Positions 60,497 to 64,000 of a stretch of DNA of 64,000 bases are shown here, in pieces (the first letter of the stretch is position 1; the number at the start of each line of letters is the position of its first letter). The stretch is from RBG-13-51-18 sp050014095 (lineage in GTDB: Bacteria; Chloroflexota; Dehalococcoidia; Dehalococcoidales; RBG-16-60-22). The DNA is taken from the NCBI GenBank assembly GCA_050014095.1, contig JBEKDZ010000005.1, positions 62,001 through 126,000 on the forward strand, read 5' to 3'. The notes below the pieces were generated by a model. That model was not told the origin of the DNA. It ran no database searches and worked only from the letters and a program-made list of their open reading frames with translations. Both the position numbers and the translations under genes were made by a program.

Positions 60497-61303
60497 ATGG
60501 ATGATATGTCAACTTTTTGGCAAATATTATTTTCTAAACTTAATCCGCTCCAATTATTTACCAGTATTCCAGTGGTTGTCGCTATGATAATAGCAATAAA
60601 TGCAGTATGGCACGCTCTAAGTGATGGAGAAAGAATTACTGTTATTATATGTGGTTGTGTGTTTGTAATATGTGTCATTATTCTTATCTGGGCTAGTTTA
60701 AGAAAACCACTAAAAGCAATACCTATTTTACTAAAAAAAATGCATGAAAGAGTAATGATATTATCATCTAGTTTAAGTGTAGACAATTTATCACAAGATG
60801 ACATTAATGCATTTCTTTCACTTACTAGTGTTGATATAAACAAACTTCAAGCGTTCCAATCAACAGTTAAAGATATGGATTCTCTTAAAGAAGTTGCACC
60901 TGATATGATAAAATTGGGAGCAGATGCTGCTGAGCGAGATAAATCAGATGCGTATGCTGTATGGCGAACCCATCGTTTTATATTTGAAAAAATTGGACTT
61001 AAACAAGCATTAAAAAATGATAAGAGATATGACAAATTAGAGAAACAACTTAATAGAATAAATATACCTACTTCCGAAATACAGCAATCTATATTTGATT
61101 TCATTTATACATCGCAAATAATCGGAACTTGGACGCCAATACTAAGTTTTCAGGATAGCAAAACACCGATAAAAAATATAGTACCCAAAATTTTTGATTT
61201 GGATGCTGAAATTAAGATAGAAGAAACTAATAATCGTAGAAAACTATTATTACCAAAAGTCATAGAGGCTATTGATAAATATTATAAAGGTGATAAAAAA
61301 TGA
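60497..61303 (+). CDS. Membrane protein of unknown function, AT-rich
   Basis: A 268-residue protein with two N-terminal TM helices (about 20-42 and 48-66, 'TVIICGCVFVICVIILIW'), then a soluble, lysine-rich helical domain. The gene is much lower in GC than its neighbours and stands alone, suggesting acquired DNA. No family recognised. RBS AGGAG 9 bases before ATG; TTGACA sequences near 60388 and 60421 may be promoter boxes. Confidence 0.65.
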   Translation: MDDMSTFWQILFSKLNPLQLFTSIPVVVAMIIAINAVWHALSDGERITVIICGCVFVICVIILIWASLRKPLKAIPILLKKMHERVMILSSSLSVDNLSQDDINAFLSLTSVDINKLQAFQSTVKDMDSLKEVAPDMIKLGADAAERDKSDAYAVWRTHRFIFEKIGLKQALKNDKRYDKLEKQLNRINIPTSEIQQSIFDFIYTSQIIGTWTPILSFQDSKTPIKNIVPKIFDLDAEIKIEETNNRRKLLLPKVIEAIDKYYKGDKK

Positions 61304-61388
61304 GTATACGTGTCACGAAGGGATACTTACCAAAAATTTTTAGGCACGATATATAAAGCGACTGAAGAATATCAGCGATGAAAAGTGC

Positions 61389-61413
61389 GGGGCATACTTT
61401 TATGGTATGCCCC
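61389..61413. terminator. Hairpin between convergent genes
   Basis: GGGGCATAC/GTATGCCCC, 9-bp perfect stem, 7-base loop. On the minus strand it is followed by GCACTTTTC, matching termination of the thiolase gene. Confidence 0.7.
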
Positions 61414-61445
61414 GTTAACGGTTTATTGGCTTAAAATGGGGATTT

Positions 61446-62717
61446 TTATTTTCTTTCGATGATAATAGCCATACCCTGGCCGCCGCCAATGCAGAGGGTC
61501 GCCAGGCCTAGTTGAAGGTTACGTCGTTTCATCTCATGCATCAGGGTAACGATAATCCTGGCGCCGGTGCAGCCAATGGGGTGACCCAGGGAAATACCGC
61601 CGCCATGCAGGTTGGTCTTGCTCATATCGATGTTAAGCTCGCGGATGCAGCCGATGGACTGCGAGGCGAATGCCTCATTAAGCTCGATGCAATCGATGTC
61701 CTTCAAAGTGAGTCCAGCCAGTTTGAGGGCTTTACGGGTGGCGGGGATCACGCCAAGTCCCATATAGGCGGGGTCGACACCGCCTGTAGCATAGGCGCGG
61801 ATGGAAACGATAGGTTTCACGCCAACCTCTTTGGCTTTTTGGGCAGACATGATAACCAGCGCCGCGCCGGCGTCAGTGATGGCCGAAGCGTTACCGGCTG
61901 TCACGCCGCCATCAGCCTTGAAGACGGTAGGCAGCTTGCCCAGCAGCTCCATCGAGGTCTCGCGTGGGTGCTCATCCACATCATAAGATTTGGTCTCTTT
62001 CTTGACCTTTATTTCCACCGGCACTATCTCGTCCTTGAAAGTGCCGTTCTTGATAGCCGCCAGGGCGCGATTGTTGCTTTCCAGAGCGAACTCATCCTGC
62101 TCTTTGCGACTGATGCCATATTTAATGGCGATATTTTCCGAAGTCACGCCCATATGATAGTTATAAAATATTTCCCAGAGTCCATCATGCACCATGCCGT
62201 CGACGAGCTCGGCGTTGAACATTCTGACTCCCCAGCGGGCTTTGGGTAGATAGTAGGGGACGGAGCTCATGTTTTCGATGCCACCGGCGATGACAACATC
62301 AGCGTCACCGGCTTTGATAGACTGGGCGGCTAGAGCGACGGCTTTCATGCCGGAGGCGCAGATTTTATTTACGGTAAAAGCGTTAACTTCTTTAGGAACG
62401 CCGGCATAGATGGCAGCCTGGCGGGCGGGATTCTGACCCTGCCCCGCCTGGATGACGTTACCCATGATAACCTCGTCTACCTGTACGCCCTGGAGGGAGC
62501 TATCCCAATTATCATATTTCTTCTCCAGCTCGATTTGCCCCTCGTTCTTCAGTGATTCAGGCGCGTAGCTGGTATCTCCCTTCGGTTTCAATCCGGCTTT
62601 TTTCATGGCGCCCTGAATTACGATGCTGCCCAGCTTTACCGCCGGGACATCCTGTAACGCCCCTCCAAAGTTACCTATTGCCGTTCTCACGCCACTAACA
62701 ATTACAGCTTCGCTCAT
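61446..62717 (-). CDS. Acetyl-CoA C-acetyltransferase (thiolase)
   Basis: A 423-residue thiolase. Catalytic residues: Cys in 'NKICASGMKAVALAAQ', His in 'ELNEAFASQSIG' region and 'GGISLGHPIGCTGARI', and Cys in 'ATLCIGGGQGMA'. It condenses or cleaves acetoacetyl-CoA-type substrates. Most bacterial forms have about 390 residues; an insert of about 35 residues (around 42-76, 'GLKPKGDTSYAPESLKNEGQ') lies in the N-terminal domain. Followed by the hairpin at 61389. It is 66 bases downstream of the SDR gene and likely works with it. Confidence 0.92.
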   Translation of the reverse strand: MSEAVIVSGVRTAIGNFGGALQDVPAVKLGSIVIQGAMKKAGLKPKGDTSYAPESLKNEGQIELEKKYDNWDSSLQGVQVDEVIMGNVIQAGQGQNPARQAAIYAGVPKEVNAFTVNKICASGMKAVALAAQSIKAGDADVVIAGGIENMSSVPYYLPKARWGVRMFNAELVDGMVHDGLWEIFYNYHMGVTSENIAIKYGISRKEQDEFALESNNRALAAIKNGTFKDEIVPVEIKVKKETKSYDVDEHPRETSMELLGKLPTVFKADGGVTAGNASAITDAGAALVIMSAQKAKEVGVKPIVSIRAYATGGVDPAYMGLGVIPATRKALKLAGLTLKDIDCIELNEAFASQSIGCIRELNIDMSKTNLHGGGISLGHPIGCTGARIIVTLMHEMKRRNLQLGLATLCIGGGQGMAIIIERK

Positions 62718-62783
62718 CCATTTCTCCTTTTTTTGACATATTTTAATAATCGGGATATTTTCTTGGAGCCCGATTTTTGTTCG

Positions 62784-63542
62784 CTAGAAGGTGAACAATC
62801 CGGCGCCGCCGCTGATTTCAATAGCTTCACCGGTGATATAGCTGGATTCCTCGGAAGCCAAGAAGACGACGACATGGCTAAGCTCTTCAGGAGTGCCTGC
62901 CCGCCGCATCGCTGTGGTCTTAATAATGCGTTCCTGAAATTCTGGTGCCACTTCATGGAAAGCCCCGGCATCCATCACGCCGAGGACGAGAGCGTTGCAG
63001 GTCACGCCTTTACGTGAAGCTTCCAGGGCGACAGTCTTGGTCAGACCGATAAGCCCGGCTTTGGTGGTGGCGTAACTGCATTGTCCAGCTCCGCCCATCG
63101 TGCCGGCGATAGAAGAGATATTAATAATGCGCCCCCAGCCCCGCTCCATCATGCCCGGCAAGCAGCGCTTGATGGTATTGAAGGGGCCGGTCAGATTCAC
63201 AGCTAAATCGCCCGCCCAATCCTGAATTTTGGTTTTTGTGATGGTAGCGGCGCGCACGATGCCAGTGGCGGCGTTATTAATGAGAACATCAACGGGACCC
63301 AGTGTTTTTTCTACTTTACTAACGGTTTCCTCTACCTCCTCAATATTCGCCACATCCATCTTAACCGCCATCGCCTGTCTACCCATGGCTTTAATTTTCT
63401 CAACTACAACCTTGGCTTTTTCAAATTGAGTATGAGCAGCCACCACCACTTTAAAGCCAGCAGCAGCCAGAAAGATACAGTGCACGCCGCCCAATCCACC
63501 CGAACCACCTGTAACCAGAGCCACTTTATCTTTTACGCTCAT
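62784..63542 (-). CDS. Short-chain dehydrogenase (3-oxoacyl/acetoacetyl-CoA reductase type)
   Basis: A 252-residue SDR. Cofactor loop 'VTGGSGGLGGVHCIF' (TGxxxGxG type), 'NNAATG' stabilising strand, Ser in 'INISSIAG', and the YxxxK pair in 'CSYATTKAGLIGL'. The closest functional type is FabG/PhaB, reducing 3-oxoacyl thioesters. Paired with the thiolase it could run acetyl-CoA to 3-hydroxybutyryl-CoA or the reverse. The ATG is preceded by GGGAGGG. Confidence 0.88.
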   Translation of the reverse strand: MSVKDKVALVTGGSGGLGGVHCIFLAAAGFKVVVAAHTQFEKAKVVVEKIKAMGRQAMAVKMDVANIEEVEETVSKVEKTLGPVDVLINNAATGIVRAATITKTKIQDWAGDLAVNLTGPFNTIKRCLPGMMERGWGRIINISSIAGTMGGAGQCSYATTKAGLIGLTKTVALEASRKGVTCNALVLGVMDAGAFHEVAPEFQERIIKTTAMRRAGTPEELSHVVVFLASEESSYITGEAIEISGGAGLFTF

Positions 63543-63672
63543 ATCACCCTCCCAATCTTAAAAAATTCAAGATAGGGCAAATAAAAGATAACTCTATCAA
63601 AAATTGTAACATAGGGCCTCCAGCGTGTCAAAACCAAATGCCAACGTTATATGTAATGTACTACTTGTAATA

Positions 63673-63702
63673 TTGCAAATGATATATTATAGATGATATA
63701 AT
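63673..63702 (+). promoter_or_regulatory. Promoter for tupA
   Basis: TTGCAA, 18 bases, TATAAT (perfect -10), then GGAGG directly before the ATG at 63739. AT-rich surroundings. Confidence 0.65.
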
Positions 63703-63738
63703 GCTAACTGCCGTATTTAAATTATATAGGAGGTTATC

Positions 63739-64000
63739 ATGAGAAATACAGGTAAAATCTTAAGCGTGTGCTTGATACTGGTAGTGCTGGCGGGGCTGAT
63801 TTCCTTTACGGCGGGTTGTGGTGGCACCGCAACGGTCACGCCACCGGCTAATCCAGAGCTAATCATGGCCAGCACCACTTCTACCCGTGACTCCGGGCTG
63901 ATGGACGTTTTAATCCCTATTTTTGAGCAGCAGACCGGCTATAAAATTAAACCCGTCTACGTGGGTTCCGGGGCGGCGATATCGATGGGACAGCAGGGTA
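63739..64000 (+). CDS. tupA: Tungstate ABC transporter substrate-binding protein (partial, 3' end missing)
   Basis: The first 87 residues. A lipoprotein signal ends in the lipobox 'FTAGC', then the mature protein begins with 'LIMASTTSTRDSGLMDVLIP' and 'FEQQTGYKIKPVYVGSGAAI', the TupA signature (S-T-T-S-T plus the D-S-G-L motif). TupA binds tungstate with high affinity and delivers it to TupBC. Tungstate import suits tungsten enzymes of anaerobes. The window ends inside the gene. Confidence 0.88.
   Translation, partial: MRNTGKILSVCLILVVLAGLISFTAGCGGTATVTPPANPELIMASTTSTRDSGLMDVLIPIFEQQTGYKIKPVYVGSGAAISMGQQG

Overview
The window looks like a chromosome segment of an anaerobic Chloroflexota bacterium, most likely from or near class Dehalococcoidia. 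This is inferred from gene content, not from a marker gene: an orphan archaellin, a PurO-type IMP cyclohydrolase, a homocitrate-synthase-like protein of the kind known as Re-citrate synthase in Dehalococcoides, a DUF1616 protein, a TupA tungstate-binding protein and corrinoid/UroD-type remnants. No rRNA or other phylogenetic marker is present.

Left flank (1-30.3 kb) is housekeeping DNA. It holds a UroD-family C-terminus, cinA, a tandem cupin, tRNA-Glu, fmdB-dtd, nadC-yajC, miaB, tRNA-Ser, pyrD, an archaellin, an endonuclease III-like glycosylase overlapping trmO, a homocitrate/Re-citrate synthase-like gene, DUF503 and an MrfA-like helicase, a universal stress protein, ftsY, lgt, purO, fabF-recJ, mtaB and a PEP carboxykinase. 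Many gaps carry two families of short interspersed repeats. At 27.7-30.2 kb there is an integrase scrap, a SIR2-like gene and an ArsR-type regulator behind a perfect 33-bp AT-rich palindrome.

Genomic island (about 30.3-55.5 kb). A tyrosine integrase lies directly upstream of tRNA-Arg(UCG), and a 39-bp copy of the tRNA's 5' half sits 25 kb away at 55506-55544. The interior is visibly AT-richer and lacks the interspersed repeats. It carries an excisionase-like gene, a C2H2 zinc-finger/coiled-coil protein and a surface-polysaccharide locus: two GT2 glycosyltransferases, two Gfo/Idh dehydrogenases, GalE, a nucleotidyltransferase-HAD phosphatase fusion, a TagB/TagF-like polyol-phosphate transferase, a Wzx-like flippase, an O-antigen ligase/polymerase-like protein, other membrane proteins and a secreted GH5 glycosidase. 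A truncated RarA ATPase and a dense set of inverted repeats lie at the right end. Together these could build and export a polyol-phosphate-containing glycan, but no initiating phosphoglycosyltransferase or chain-length regulator was seen.

Right flank (55.5-64 kb) returns to housekeeping: a tautomerase, tRNA-His, an Smr protein, an operon of QueT/YhhQ-like transporter, MBL-fold hydrolase, Mut7-C RNase and nitroreductase, then CorA, an SDR-thiolase pair and the start of tupA.

The most unexpected signal is that three unrelated genes (ftsY, fabF, the Mut7-C gene) have no ATG/GTG/TTG where homology and Shine-Dalgarno position place the start, but ATC or ATT. The other main points are the tRNA-Arg island whose element supplies the 5' half (and so the promoter side) of the tRNA, and the orphan archaellin.
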